Part shown: in pieces, positions 1 through 8,948 of the stretch
Layout: each line of letters starts with the position of its first letter
Numbering within the stretch: the first letter of the stretch is position 1
Assembly: GCF_019740315.1 (NCBI RefSeq)
Contig: NZ_JAHXZR010000004.1
Span: forward strand, 62,001 to 126,000
Direction of reading: 5' to 3'
DNA: 64,000 nt
Origin: Oceanobacter mangrovi
Lineage (GTDB): Bacteria > Pseudomonadota > Gammaproteobacteria > Pseudomonadales > Oceanobacteraceae
Translations under genes and position numbers: made by a program
The notes under the pieces: generated by a model
The model's database searches: none
Seen by the model: the letters and a program-made list of their open reading frames with translations, nothing else
What the model was told of the DNA's origin: nothing

Positions 1-419
1 TGAAACACCTGTATCTGCAGGATGAGGAAGTGTTTCTGCAAAACTCGGCGTTTGTCGCTTCCAGCATGGGAGTGGTAACCGAAAGCAAATGGCAGGGGCT
101 GACCAAGGGCTTTTTCTCGGGCGAAAGCCTGTTTCTGATTCGTTGTAGTGGTACCGGCGACCTCTGGTTCAATACCTATGGTGCCATCATAGAAATTGAT
201 GTGCAGGACGACTACGTGGTGGATACCGGCAATATCGTCGCCTTCACCAGCGGGCTGGACTACAACATCACCAAGGTTGGTGGTTACAAATCACTGTTTT
301 TCTCGGGCGAGGGGTTTGTCTGCCGCTTCTCCGGTCAGGGCAAGGTCTGGATTCAGACCCGGGGTGTGGCGGCATTCACTTCCTGGGCGCACTGGTTCCG
401 GCCGACCAGTAGTAAATAA
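1..419 (+). CDS. AIM24 family protein, 3' part
   Basis: The reading frame is open from the window edge, so the N-terminus lies outside and no true start is visible. The visible 138 or so residues are glycine-rich, beta-strand-like and match the C-terminal half of AIM24/TIGR00266 proteins, with the typical pattern of hydrophobic strands, an SGEG turn and a 'GQGKVWIQTRG' segment near the end. The family forms a beta-helix-like fold of unknown biochemical role. It ends at a TAA followed 65 bases later by a long hairpin. Family assignment is by pattern memory; the function is unknown. Confidence 0.75.
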   Translation, partial: KHLYLQDEEVFLQNSAFVASSMGVVTESKWQGLTKGFFSGESLFLIRCSGTGDLWFNTYGAIIEIDVQDDYVVDTGNIVAFTSGLDYNITKVGGYKSLFFSGEGFVCRFSGQGKVWIQTRGVAAFTSWAHWFRPTSSK

Positions 420-763
420 GCCCGCTTTGCCTTCAGATGCAGACGCTAGTCTACGGCCACTTTCAGTGACAGGAAGAGGCCTTACTGCTGTCCCGATTGG
501 TTAAAGCAGCAACCAATCGGGACGGCAGCTTCAAGCTTGAATTCAGCCGCTTAAACGCGACATTGTCTTTTCATTGAACCACCACAATCCCCGCCGTAAA
601 TCCCTGGTGTATTGGTCTGGCCTGCTATCAATCGAGGCAAAATAAAGACCCGTAATTGAGCCATTCGGCCGACTACTTTTACTGCCAGAATCGCAGCAAT
701 CGTAGTAAAGTTTCTGTTGCGCACCATAACAATAATTACTAAAAACATTTCAAAGACCCACCT
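420..763. other. Intergenic region with one terminator
   Basis: No credible gene is present between the AIM24 gene and the MFS exporter. The only structure seen is the terminator hairpin at 485-528. The 3' half (about 640-760) is AT-richer and probably carries the promoter of the exporter, but no convincing -35/-10 pair was fixed by eye. The ribosome binding site before 764 is weak. Confidence 0.4.
485..528 (+). terminator. Hairpin downstream of AIM24 gene
   Basis: A perfect 13-bp inverted repeat (arms 490-502 and 511-523, loop of 8) extends outward to 18 bp with one G-T wobble. There is no clear T-run after it, so it could stop transcription or just protect the 3' end of the AIM24 mRNA. Confidence 0.6.
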
Positions 764-1981
764 ATGACCAAATCGACTATTCGCGTTGAATTTCTGCTGT
801 TGATGGCGACGATGATGTGCCTGACGGCGTTATTTATTGATTCCATGCTGCCCGCCTTGCAGCAGATTGGTGAGGAGCTGGATGCGCTGGACAACAACCG
901 CTACCAAATGATCCTGACCTCGATCATGGTTGGGCTGGGGGTTGGCCAGCTGTTTTACGGGCCGATTGCCGACGCATTCGGGCGAAAACCAGCGGTCTAT
1001 TTGGGGTTGGCCTTGATGCTGGTCGGCACCTTCATCAGCACTTTTGCACACAGCTTTGAGTGGATGCTGTTCGGACGGGTATTGCAGGGCGTCGGTGCCG
1101 CTGGGCCTCGGGTGATGGTCGTCACAATTGTGCGTGACCAGTATTCCGGAGCAGAGATGGCGCGCGTGTTGTCGCTGGTGATGACGATCTTTATTTTCAG
1201 TCCAGTGGTTGCACCTCTGGTCGGTCAGCTGGTGCTGCTGTTTGCCGGATGGCGCGCCATTTTTGGACTGCTGGGGGTGATCTGTCTGGCGCTGCTGGCC
1301 TGGTTCTCGATCCGCCAGGTGGAAACGCTGAAGCCTGAACATCAGCGGCCGCTTTCGCTAAAACCGGTCATGCGAGGTATGAAGGAAGTTGTCTCTCATC
1401 GGGTTGCATTGGTTTATATCCTGGTTGCCGGTTTGTCGCAGTCGTCAATTATTGCCTTTTTGACCTCAGTACAGGGAATTTTGCAGGGCATATACGGTGC
1501 CGGGGACATGTTCCCGGTGTATTTCGCCATGATCTCTCTGGGCGTCGGGATTTCTTCCTTTATGAACAGCCGTCTGGTTTACCGCTTTGAGATCCGGACG
1601 CTGGTGACGCGTGTACTGATGTTTTTGGGCACACTTTCGCTGATTGAAGCCGCCCTGGTTGCTTCGGGCATCATCGATGTATCCCTGGCCGGATTTATTC
1701 TGATGATGTCGGTCAGTACCTTCTGTCTGGGCTTGCTGTTCGGCAATGTCAACGCGCTGGCAATGGAGGCATTTGGTCATATGGCCGGGATCGCATCCGG
1801 GGTGGTTGGCGCTTTGACAATGCTGATCGGTGTATTGGTCGGCGGAGCGGTCGGAATGAGCTTTAATGGCACGATCGTTCCCTTGTTACTGGGCTTTGGC
1901 CTGGCCTCCCTGACTTCGTTAACGCTGATCCTGCTCGGTACCCCAAAACACGTTAAAAAGGCTGTGGCAGTGAAAGTGTAA
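764..1981 (+). CDS. MFS drug-resistance transporter, Bcr/CflA type
   Basis: A 405-residue protein with about twelve hydrophobic segments, the usual size for Bcr/CflA-type proton-driven multidrug exporters in the inner membrane. The loop after the second segment carries the MFS signature (GPIADAFGRKP, G-x3-D-x2-GRK) and the fourth/fifth segments have the antiporter-like 'GRVLQGVGAAGPRV' stretch near residue 107. The ATG at 764 is used because it immediately precedes the first membrane segment. It stands alone, followed by about 200 bases without a gene. The substrate cannot be told from sequence. Confidence 0.85.
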   Translation: MTKSTIRVEFLLLMATMMCLTALFIDSMLPALQQIGEELDALDNNRYQMILTSIMVGLGVGQLFYGPIADAFGRKPAVYLGLALMLVGTFISTFAHSFEWMLFGRVLQGVGAAGPRVMVVTIVRDQYSGAEMARVLSLVMTIFIFSPVVAPLVGQLVLLFAGWRAIFGLLGVICLALLAWFSIRQVETLKPEHQRPLSLKPVMRGMKEVVSHRVALVYILVAGLSQSSIIAFLTSVQGILQGIYGAGDMFPVYFAMISLGVGISSFMNSRLVYRFEIRTLVTRVLMFLGTLSLIEAALVASGIIDVSLAGFILMMSVSTFCLGLLFGNVNALAMEAFGHMAGIASGVVGALTMLIGVLVGGAVGMSFNGTIVPLLLGFGLASLTSLTLILLGTPKHVKKAVAVKV

Positions 1982-2189
1982 GCGCCGTTGCGCCTGCATC
2001 ATGTCCCGACAAGCTGACGAACGGTTATGGCTGAGCAGCAGCCAGATTGGTGGCCGCCCCTATTCGCAAAACGGCTGACAGGTAGCAGAGCGCAGAGCGG
2101 AAGTCGGCGATAATCCGGGTCGTTGGTTCTGGCCACGCTGGTATGTCGAATTACTGGCGGCGGAACCCTCTCAGGGAAGGGAGACTTTT

Positions 2190-3899
2190 ATGCGTCAGCG
2201 TTTCAACTCCATAGCCGCACAGGCGTTAGTCTTCAGGTTGCTGGTATTGCTGGCAACCGTGTTCGCTGGCACTGCCGTCAGTGCCTGGGCGGATAGCACG
2301 GCGTTGCTGCCAATGCCGCAGTACTATCAGTCCACTGACGGAACTGAGCTGACCGGTTCTGTGACGATCACCGAGCCGGGATTTACGGCTTTTATCACCG
2401 GTTATGACCGTGGCGCTATCACGCTGCCGAGTGGTGAAACCATGACTGCCAGCAATGCCGCCGATTTTGGTTTCAGCTGGACTGATGGGAATATTTTAAA
2501 CCTCATCCAGCTGACCACCATCAGCAACACCGCAGCGAGTCTGGGAGACTATGGTTTTGCGGTAACACCCGCGAGTGATTCCGTTGTCACCTTCTCGGTG
2601 GTAGAAGATCCGGCAATTCAGTACGCCTTGATCACGGGTGTGGAAGGACAGCCATTACGGGCTGGAGAAGCCTTTGCCGTGGTTGGGGTCGCTTATTATG
2701 ACCATCAGCCTGCGACCGCTGGCAGCCTGTTCATTCGTATTGAAGATGCGGATGGCGTGATGGTGGCGCAATTGAATCCACGGGATGACGGTGTGTCGCC
2801 AGATCCGGTCGCCAATGACGGTGCCTATACCACGATTACTTCGCTGAGCCTGGAGGGAAATTATCAGGTCATCAGCGAATTCAGCTGGAAGGGTAAAAAA
2901 GGCCGCGTGATCCATCCGGTGACGGTGCAGGCTGAGAGCAGCAGTGCGGTCGCTCTGACAGGAGCCGTGACGGCCGCCAGTATCGATGCCAACAACAACG
3001 GTCTGGTGGATGCCTGGCAGCTGACCTTCGAAGAAGCGGCGGATTCGGTTCGAGAAGATACTGAATACGCCTTCACGGTTGAAATCAGTGATCCCACCGG
3101 CAAGTTTATTACTGCGACCAATGTGATCGCCGCGGCAGCTGATCCCATTGTGGTGGATGTGCCTGCTGAGAAGTTGGCCACTTTGGGTGACACCCCCTGG
3201 ATGATCTCCAAGGTCTACGCCTGGCAGGGCAGTGCCATGGCTGGCTTGTGGTATGACTTTGGTGAGCTGGTGGTTGATCCGGGCAATTTCGAGCGGGAAG
3301 CTGTGCTGGTATCTGTCGCCAGTGATCAGGGCATCGATAATGATGCCGATGGTCGGTATGACACACTGCAAGTGAGCCTGGCTGTTGATGCGCTCTATAG
3401 TGGTTCCTACGGACTTTCAGGTGATCTGCGTAACGCTGACGGCAGCCTGGTCGGCAACTTTGGTTTCAGCCGGATCATACTGGCCAGCGGCAGCAATCTG
3501 GTGAGTCTGGAGTTTGCTGGGGTGGATATTGGCGCTGCCGGAGGCGATGGCCCATTCACGCTGACCAACCTGCTGATTTATCCCAACTTCTCATCCAGCC
3601 AGGATATTGCCCGCCTGATCCCAACCGTCGGAGCAACCGGAGCTTATGCCTGTAGCGACTTCAATGGCTGTGGTCTGGACATGGCCGGGGATATTCGCCG
3701 CATTGCCAATACGCTGTGTAAACAGCATCAGCAAAGCCTGTTGCAGCAGCTGCGTTACCTTGAAGCGCAAGACAAGCGTAGTCCAGCCGTCAGTGATACC
3801 CAGCTGCGTGCTTTGTATCACCGGGCATCAGTACTTGAAAATCAGACACCTGAAAAGGCGGGCTCGTGCCCACCAGCCAACAGAGTGCTGGCGGATTAG
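2190..3899 (+). CDS. Secreted protein of unknown function with Ca-binding-like loops
   Basis: A 569-residue protein with a clear Sec signal peptide (hydrophobic core at residues 15-31, cleavage likely after AWA). The body is beta-rich, alanine/glycine/aspartate-rich and resembles surface or secreted 'choice-of-anchor' style proteins: a segment around residues 180-250 ends in a predicted Ig-like strand set. Two Asp-rich loops (DANNNGLVD near 268, DNDADGRYD near 386) look like calcium-binding loops. The last 85 residues differ: four Cys and a helical tail rich in Gln and Leu. The start has a good AGGGAGA ribosome site. I do not recognise a function. Confidence 0.7.
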   Translation: MRQRFNSIAAQALVFRLLVLLATVFAGTAVSAWADSTALLPMPQYYQSTDGTELTGSVTITEPGFTAFITGYDRGAITLPSGETMTASNAADFGFSWTDGNILNLIQLTTISNTAASLGDYGFAVTPASDSVVTFSVVEDPAIQYALITGVEGQPLRAGEAFAVVGVAYYDHQPATAGSLFIRIEDADGVMVAQLNPRDDGVSPDPVANDGAYTTITSLSLEGNYQVISEFSWKGKKGRVIHPVTVQAESSSAVALTGAVTAASIDANNNGLVDAWQLTFEEAADSVREDTEYAFTVEISDPTGKFITATNVIAAAADPIVVDVPAEKLATLGDTPWMISKVYAWQGSAMAGLWYDFGELVVDPGNFEREAVLVSVASDQGIDNDADGRYDTLQVSLAVDALYSGSYGLSGDLRNADGSLVGNFGFSRIILASGSNLVSLEFAGVDIGAAGGDGPFTLTNLLIYPNFSSSQDIARLIPTVGATGAYACSDFNGCGLDMAGDIRRIANTLCKQHQQSLLQQLRYLEAQDKRSPAVSDTQLRALYHRASVLENQTPEKAGSCPPANRVLAD

Positions 3900-3935
3900 C
3901 GTACGAGGCTGAATGCGATCAGCCAGCCAATGAAA

Positions 3936-3959
3936 GGCGGCTGTCAGGTGACAGCCGCC
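3936..3959 (+). terminator. Intrinsic terminator after the secreted protein
   Basis: A perfect 11-bp inverted repeat (3936-3946 and 3949-3959) with high GC, followed by the T-rich stretch GTTGTTCTT. It lies 37 bases after the stop of the 2190-3899 gene. Confidence 0.75.
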
Positions 3960-4032
3960 GTTGTTCTTGAATCCAAAGGGTCAACTGAGGTATCAAGCTG
4001 CTGAGCAATAGTTTCAGGGAGCTGATGTCGAG

Positions 4033-4482
4033 ATGATTGAAGAACGTTCAACAGGGCAGTGCAATTGCGGGGCGGTTCGTTTTGAAATTCGGGGCCGTTT
4101 ACCGGGCATGTATCAATGCCATTGCAGTTTGTGTCGCCGGCAATCCGGAGCTGGTTCCAACGCTGCCACCATCGTGCGGCGTGAAGATTTTGACTGGCTG
4201 GCTGGGCTTGATTCAATCAGCCAGTGGCGCAAACCAAGTGGTTTTCAGAGCCATTTCTGCAACGTCTGCGGTTGCCCGGTACCCAACCCTTTTATGGCAG
4301 AAAAGTACCTGTGGATACCGGTGGGGCTATTGGACGGTGCGCACTCTGAAATCGTGGCCCATGTACAGCTGGAGTCCAGAGCCGACTGGGATGTTGTTAC
4401 CGATGCGCCAACCATGCTGCCGCACATGCCAGAGAATATCGACGACTTCATTGAATATCTGTATGCCAGCAGCCAGCGCTGA
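4033..4482 (+). CDS. GFA family zinc protein
   Basis: A 149-residue protein of the GFA (glutathione-dependent formaldehyde-activating enzyme-like, CENP-V fold) family. It shows the diagnostic cysteines: C10-x-C12, C29-x-C31-x2-C34 in 'YQCHCSLCRR', and C76-x2-C79-x-C81 in 'HFCNVCGCPV', which in the family bind structural and catalytic zinc. Many members have unknown substrates, so the label gives the fold only. The ATG at 4033 has GGGAG about 10 bases upstream. It appears monocistronic, with a terminator just downstream. Confidence 0.85.
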   Translation: MIEERSTGQCNCGAVRFEIRGRLPGMYQCHCSLCRRQSGAGSNAATIVRREDFDWLAGLDSISQWRKPSGFQSHFCNVCGCPVPNPFMAEKYLWIPVGLLDGAHSEIVAHVQLESRADWDVVTDAPTMLPHMPENIDDFIEYLYASSQR

Positions 4483-4497
4483 GCTGTCGTTCCGGCA

Positions 4498-4517
4498 ACT
4501 CCCTGTTAGCAGGGAGT
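4498..4517 (+). terminator. Hairpin after GFA gene
   Basis: An 8-bp perfect stem with a 4-base loop (arms 4498-4505 and 4510-4517), 15 bases after the stop codon. No strong T-run follows. Confidence 0.55.
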
Positions 4518-4822
4518 CGGATGCTGCTTCGCCTGTGTTGTGAGTTCGGCAATTCATAACGCGGGCAAATAATCCCTCAAAAATACGAAGACTTACCAGT
4601 CCGAAAACCGGGGACACGGTAAAGTCTGCCCATTGAATCATTATTAACAAATAGAACAACCAGGATGGCTGTGGGAAGTCTTCGCGCTGTTCGCGTTCGA
4701 TGACCCTGGTTTTATGGAGAAGACGAAATGGGATGTATCACTCGCACAAATACCCGCACTAACGGCAGGCAATCTCCGCCTGTGCCAAATCCGACATCAC
4801 TGATTTGGCTGGAGCCGCGTGT
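4518..4822. other. Intergenic region, possible mobile-element remnant
   Basis: No gene is supported here. The stretch near 4605-4640 (an 'accggggacac' type sequence) resembles DNA that often flanks REP-associated transposase genes in gammaproteobacteria, and AACCAGG / CCTGGTT arms flank about 40 bases around 4659-4712. A similar-looking stretch lies at 44920-44950. This is a weak resemblance judged by eye; no transposase reading frame survives. Confidence 0.25.
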
Positions 4823-5992
4823 ATGAGTGTACTGCTGAATCTGTTTATTACCCTGCTCATTCTTCCCTGGGGCTCAATGGCAATGATGTCGCCAATGATG
4901 TTTGGAGGCCCCGGAGCGAGTGACAATCTGCGCGGCATACTGATGGTGAGCCTGTTTCTGAGTTATCCCGTCATTCTGTTTGTTGTGCTGGGGCTATTGC
5001 GTATTCGCTTCTGGGGATTCGACAGTTTTGCGGTGGCCGGGATTGCTGCTATCGGGTCTATTGCCGTGATTGTCTTTCTGGGTATCCCGGGCATGCTGAT
5101 GAACCTGAAGCGGGGAATTCCAAACGACGGTTATGGGCTGGTTGACGGCGTTGCCTACTACAGTGCCAACCCCATAGCAGGCAGTGACGGCGCTACTTTC
5201 CGGGTTCTGGACATGATTCCGGAACTGCCCTCATGGAGGGCTGAATACGCTCTCGACCAGCATCACTTCTATTGGCATGGCAAACCAGTAGAAGGCGTTG
5301 ATCCGGTTAATATTCATCTGGTCGAGCTGAATGGCCAGCGTTACTGGATGAATGATCATCAGGTGATCGTCGACCGTCGGATTGTCAAAGACGCAAATCC
5401 CGCAACCTTCGCCGTGTTTCCTGAATATTCCCAGTGGGCGCATTCTGAAACCGGCGGTTCCCATACCGTCTACCATGACAATACCCCGCTTGAGGGTGTG
5501 GATTTTGAATCCTTCCAGCCGGTCAACTGGTCCTTTGGTAAAGATAACCAGCGGGTTTATTACGGTAATAACATTGTCTTTGCAGAGCTGGACCCCGGCA
5601 GTTTCGAGGCGATCAGCAATCACTTTGTAAAGGATCAGCATGGTATTTATGCACTGCGCGATGACCAGCTGAGCAAGCTTGATGGTGTCGATAGCACCAC
5701 CTTTGAGGAGCTCAATTACCCGCTCGCCCGCGATCAGGACCATTTGTATTTTTATAACGATGAACGCTTTGAGTTGATCGACGGGGTTAACCCGGATCAG
5801 CTGGTGGATCTGGAGCGCGGTTATTACCGGGTGCGCAACAGCATTCTGTATGTCAGCTATCGCGGGGTGATACGAATGGACAATGCTGATACCGACAGCT
5901 TTGAGGTGATGGACATCATTTCGGATCTGCGCTTCGACGCTCGGGACAAGCACCAGCAATATCACTTTGGTGAGCCGTTGCCGAAAGGCTAG
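4823..5992 (+). CDS. DKNYY-repeat membrane protein
   Basis: A 389-residue protein. The first 100 residues hold about three hydrophobic segments, and the rest is a chain of DKNYY-type repeats, each with an aspartate-lysine/histidine then aromatic-rich strand (DQHHFYWHGKPVEGVD, KDNQRVYYGN, KDQHGIYALRDDQ, RDQDHLYFYNDE). DKNYY proteins are widespread, have no established biochemical role, and are thought to be extracytoplasmic. A TTG lies in frame at 4805, but the ATG at 4823 has GGAG eight bases upstream and is preferred. The gene is convergent with the TRAP cluster across a shared terminator. Confidence 0.8.
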   Translation: MSVLLNLFITLLILPWGSMAMMSPMMFGGPGASDNLRGILMVSLFLSYPVILFVVLGLLRIRFWGFDSFAVAGIAAIGSIAVIVFLGIPGMLMNLKRGIPNDGYGLVDGVAYYSANPIAGSDGATFRVLDMIPELPSWRAEYALDQHHFYWHGKPVEGVDPVNIHLVELNGQRYWMNDHQVIVDRRIVKDANPATFAVFPEYSQWAHSETGGSHTVYHDNTPLEGVDFESFQPVNWSFGKDNQRVYYGNNIVFAELDPGSFEAISNHFVKDQHGIYALRDDQLSKLDGVDSTTFEELNYPLARDQDHLYFYNDERFELIDGVNPDQLVDLERGYYRVRNSILYVSYRGVIRMDNADTDSFEVMDIISDLRFDARDKHQQYHFGEPLPKG

Positions 5993-5993
5993 C

Positions 5994-6028
5994 CGGAGTA
6001 CCCGAGCGTTGGCCACTCGGCTACTCCG
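5994..6028. terminator. Bidirectional terminator between convergent genes
   Basis: Inverted repeat with arms CGGAGTAcCCGAG and CTCGGcTACTCCG (one C-C mismatch, loop of 9) exactly filling the gap between the DKNYY gene and the TRAP binding-protein gene. The position suits termination from both sides. Confidence 0.65.
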
Positions 6029-6034
6029 AATCAC

Positions 6035-7000
6035 TTACAAGGTCGCCGCTTCGGCTTCCAGTTTGGGCAAGGATGGTGCCTTGATACGCCATTCCTTGTA
6101 CCACTGGTCAACGGCACTGCCAAAGAAACTGCGGTCAACTTCCAGAATGCGCGCACCACTGTCCTGAATCTTTTTCAGGTAATCCTGATCCAGCTTTTCG
6201 TAGATGGAAAACACGTCATTCAGATGCTGTTTGGCCAGGCTGGAAATTAATTCCCGATCCTTGTTGTCGAGGCTTTTCCAGCTACGGCCGGAAGCCACGC
6301 CAACCATTGGCAGCATCATGTGGGATGAGTGAATGATGGTACCGGCATAGTCCAGGTAGCGGGTGTTCCAGGTTCCCTCAAAATCAATCTGCATCCCGTC
6401 TACCTGGCCATTGGCAAAGGCATCGTACAGGGCCGGCAGTGGAATGGGTGTTGGTGCCGCACCGACCTTAATCCAGAAGTCTCTTTCAGGTTCAATCGGG
6501 ATGGTACGAACCTTGGTGCCTTGCAGATCAGCGACGGTTTTGACCTCATTTTTCATCACGATCTGGCGCAGCCCAGCCATGCTGTAGCCCAGCCCGACCA
6601 GCCCCAGGCTGTTGAGTTCGTCCAGCATCTGACTGGCGGTTTTACCCTGTAACAGCTGTTGGGCCTGCTGTGGCGTCTTGATCAGATAGGGGGCAAACAG
6701 GGCCGCGAAGTCCGGCCGTCGGTTGGCCATTTCACCGGCAGTGAGGAAGGCCATGTCGAGGGCGCCGGTTTGCAGTTGCTGAAGCATCTGGGCTTCGTTA
6801 CCAAGCTGTCCTGACGGGAAAATCATTACTTTCAAACGGCCATTGGACTGGTTACCGAGATCGGCAGCAAAAGCTTCTGCGGCCTTTGTCCATTGGTGAG
6901 TCGGCGGTGTAATCAGTCCAAGCCGTAGATCCCTGGCCTGGGCCTGTGGCAAAAACATCAACGGCATCAGATAACACAACATGGCTTTTATTATTTTCAT
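6035..7000 (-). CDS. TRAP transporter substrate-binding protein
   Basis: A 321-residue periplasmic binding protein of the DctP family. It has a signal peptide ending at AQA near residue 22, then the typical DctP pattern: an early 'HQWTKAAEAFA' helix, 'GALDMAFLTAGEMANRRPDF', the 'KVRTIP' strand, 'GAAPTPIPLPALYDAFANGQVDGMQ' and a 'YLDYAGTIIHSSHMMLP' strand. It is the last gene of the minus-strand cluster that begins with the extradiol dioxygenase, 44 bases after the large permease. By context the ligand is likely an aromatic carboxylate; this is inference. Confidence 0.9.
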   Translation of the reverse strand: MKIIKAMLCYLMPLMFLPQAQARDLRLGLITPPTHQWTKAAEAFAADLGNQSNGRLKVMIFPSGQLGNEAQMLQQLQTGALDMAFLTAGEMANRRPDFAALFAPYLIKTPQQAQQLLQGKTASQMLDELNSLGLVGLGYSMAGLRQIVMKNEVKTVADLQGTKVRTIPIEPERDFWIKVGAAPTPIPLPALYDAFANGQVDGMQIDFEGTWNTRYLDYAGTIIHSSHMMLPMVGVASGRSWKSLDNKDRELISSLAKQHLNDVFSIYEKLDQDYLKKIQDSGARILEVDRSFFGSAVDQWYKEWRIKAPSLPKLEAEAATL

Positions 7001-7044
7001 TGTGAACTCCAGAGCGGTCAGCAGGCCGCGTTATTGGGGTGGGA

Positions 7045-8310
7045 TTACCGGGCAAGCAAGACGGTAACCAGACCGGGGAACAGGATCATGATCAGGATGA
7101 GCAACAACATGACGCCCAGATAGGGGGCCAGCAGCCAGGCGATACGTTCGGATTTGACGCCAGAGAGGGTTGCAGCTGTAAACAGGGCGGAACCAACCGG
7201 CGGCGTTAACAACCCCATCACCAGGGTCAGACAGACCAGCACGCCAAAATGGAACGGGTTGATGTGATAGACGTCGGTGGCTACTGGCAGCAAGACAGGA
7301 ACCACCAGAATCAGCGCCGGAATCGGGTCCAGAATCATGCCGATGGCCAGCAGCAGGGCCGTGACCAGTAACAGGAATACCACCGGTGAATCCGACACCG
7401 ACTGTAACCAGGCCGCCGTTAACGCCGGCAGGTTTTCGAAGGTGATGACCCAGCTGAACAATTGGGCGGCGGCAATCAGCAGCAACACAATGGCTGAGTT
7501 ACGGGCGGTGCGGGTCAACGCTGGCCAGAGGGCGTCAAACGAAAACTCCTGGTAAACGTAACGCCCGACCAGCACGGCAACCACAGCAGCCAGCGCTGCG
7601 GCTTCGGTTGGAGTGGTCAGGCCAGAAAGAATCCCGCCGACAATGGCCAGCGGCACCAGCCCGGCAGCAAAGCCATCGCGCATTGCCTGCCAGCGCTGGC
7701 GCCAGTCGAGAGCTTGATTGGCCGGATAATGTTTACGGCGGGCAAACCAGCCCAGCAGGGCAAAAAATGCCAGTCCCAGTAACAGGCCGGGCACGATACC
7801 GGCAATAAACAGCTCGCCAATCGAAATCTGGGCGATGACGCCAAAAATCACAAACAGCATGGATGGCGGAATAATCGGCGCCAACAGGCCACCGGCCGCG
7901 GTTAGCGCAACGGCATCATCCTTGTCGTAACCGGCGCGTTCCATTTCCGGCACGGCGACCCGGGTCATGATGGTGATCTGGGCAACGGTACTGCCCAGAA
8001 TAGAAGCCATCATCATGTTGGATAGCAGGTTCACGTACGCCAGCCCGCCTCGAGCGGAGCCGATCAGAGCCATTGCCATGTGCATCAGGCGGCGGGCAAT
8101 ACCGCCTTCACTCATGCATTCACCGACCAGAATAAACAGCGGTAACGCCAATAAACCGTAGTTCTCCAGACCGGCAAAAAACTGCTGAGGGAAAGAATCC
8201 AGCAGCACCAGATTGTCGTTGGCAACGATGTAGAGCAGAGCGGAAACCGCCAGCAGAAACGCAATCGGCAAACCGATCAGCATCAAACCAATAAAACCGG
8301 AAATCACCAT
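7045..8310 (-). CDS. TRAP transporter large permease (DctM type)
   Basis: A 421-residue, highly hydrophobic protein of the DctM family, full length for the group. Typical motifs are the early 'LPLFILVGECMSEGGIARRL' and 'GGLLAPIIPPSMLFVIFG' loops and the late 'LTPPVGSALF' hairpin. With the small permease it forms the sodium-driven membrane component that accepts ligand from the periplasmic protein. It starts five bases after the small permease gene, so the two are almost certainly cotranscribed. Confidence 0.92.
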   Translation of the reverse strand: MVISGFIGLMLIGLPIAFLLAVSALLYIVANDNLVLLDSFPQQFFAGLENYGLLALPLFILVGECMSEGGIARRLMHMAMALIGSARGGLAYVNLLSNMMMASILGSTVAQITIMTRVAVPEMERAGYDKDDAVALTAAGGLLAPIIPPSMLFVIFGVIAQISIGELFIAGIVPGLLLGLAFFALLGWFARRKHYPANQALDWRQRWQAMRDGFAAGLVPLAIVGGILSGLTTPTEAAALAAVVAVLVGRYVYQEFSFDALWPALTRTARNSAIVLLLIAAAQLFSWVITFENLPALTAAWLQSVSDSPVVFLLLVTALLLAIGMILDPIPALILVVPVLLPVATDVYHINPFHFGVLVCLTLVMGLLTPPVGSALFTAATLSGVKSERIAWLLAPYLGVMLLLILIMILFPGLVTVLLAR

Positions 8311-8315
8311 AGCTG

Positions 8316-8948
8316 TTAGCTCCGATCATGATTGTGGGTGGCTGGCATCATCAGCTCGCAGGTACTGGCAAACAGTCGCACGGTCAGATGAATCAGGGCG
8401 CCAACGCTGAATAGCGGCAAAATCAGCCAGCACCAGAATTTGTGAATGCCAAGCGTCTGGGTGGGTTCTTCGTAGATAAAGTTGAAGGTTTGCTGTGCCA
8501 GCGCAGAGCCATCACCATCCAGCCGGATCAGGGTGAGCGGATCAAACCAGCGCCAGATCATCCAGCTCAGCGTCATCACAAACAGCAGCATGACGATATC
8601 GCTGAGTAACTGCGCCAGCCGGGCCAACCGTATCGGCAAGTGGTCGACCAGCAGGGTCATGGCGATGTTGGAGCGATGATGCAGGCTGGCAGCGCTGGCC
8701 AGGAACGCCATCCACACCATGGCGGTGATGGCCGCTTCGTCGACCCAGAACAGTGCCTGGCCAATGGCTCGCGTGACGATGTTCAGCAACAGCAGCCCGA
8801 GTACCAGTGCCATCGCCAGCCCGGCTGCCCGCAGTTCCCAGCGTGCCAGCCAGCCACTGCAACGCTCGGCTTGCTGCAGCCAGACACCGGCAGCCGAGGT
8901 CTGCGGTGACGCTGCCCGCAGATTGTTGACGGGAAGACAGCCGCTCAT
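8316..8948 (-). CDS. TRAP transporter small permease (DctQ type)
   Basis: A 210-residue protein with four hydrophobic segments, beginning after a cytoplasmic N-terminus of about 35 residues that is longer than usual. The 'WVDEAAITAMVWMAFLASAASLHHRSNIAMTLL' type region is characteristic of DctQ subunits. Its ATG overlaps the stop of the upstream decarboxylase gene by four bases, which argues for translational coupling and a shared pathway. Confidence 0.88.
   Translation of the reverse strand: MSGCLPVNNLRAASPQTSAAGVWLQQAERCSGWLARWELRAAGLAMALVLGLLLLNIVTRAIGQALFWVDEAAITAMVWMAFLASAASLHHRSNIAMTLLVDHLPIRLARLAQLLSDIVMLLFVMTLSWMIWRWFDPLTLIRLDGDGSALAQQTFNFIYEEPTQTLGIHKFWCWLILPLFSVGALIHLTVRLFASTCELMMPATHNHDRS

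Noticed and set aside
4605-4720. A surviving transposase gene
   Set aside because: Only a flank-like sequence resemblance was seen; no frame of useful length or recognisable motif is present.
5231-6034. A 267-residue minus-strand frame opposite the DKNYY gene
   Set aside because: It is fully antisense to a gene with recognisable repeats and crosses the shared terminator; codon pattern is that of a shadow frame.
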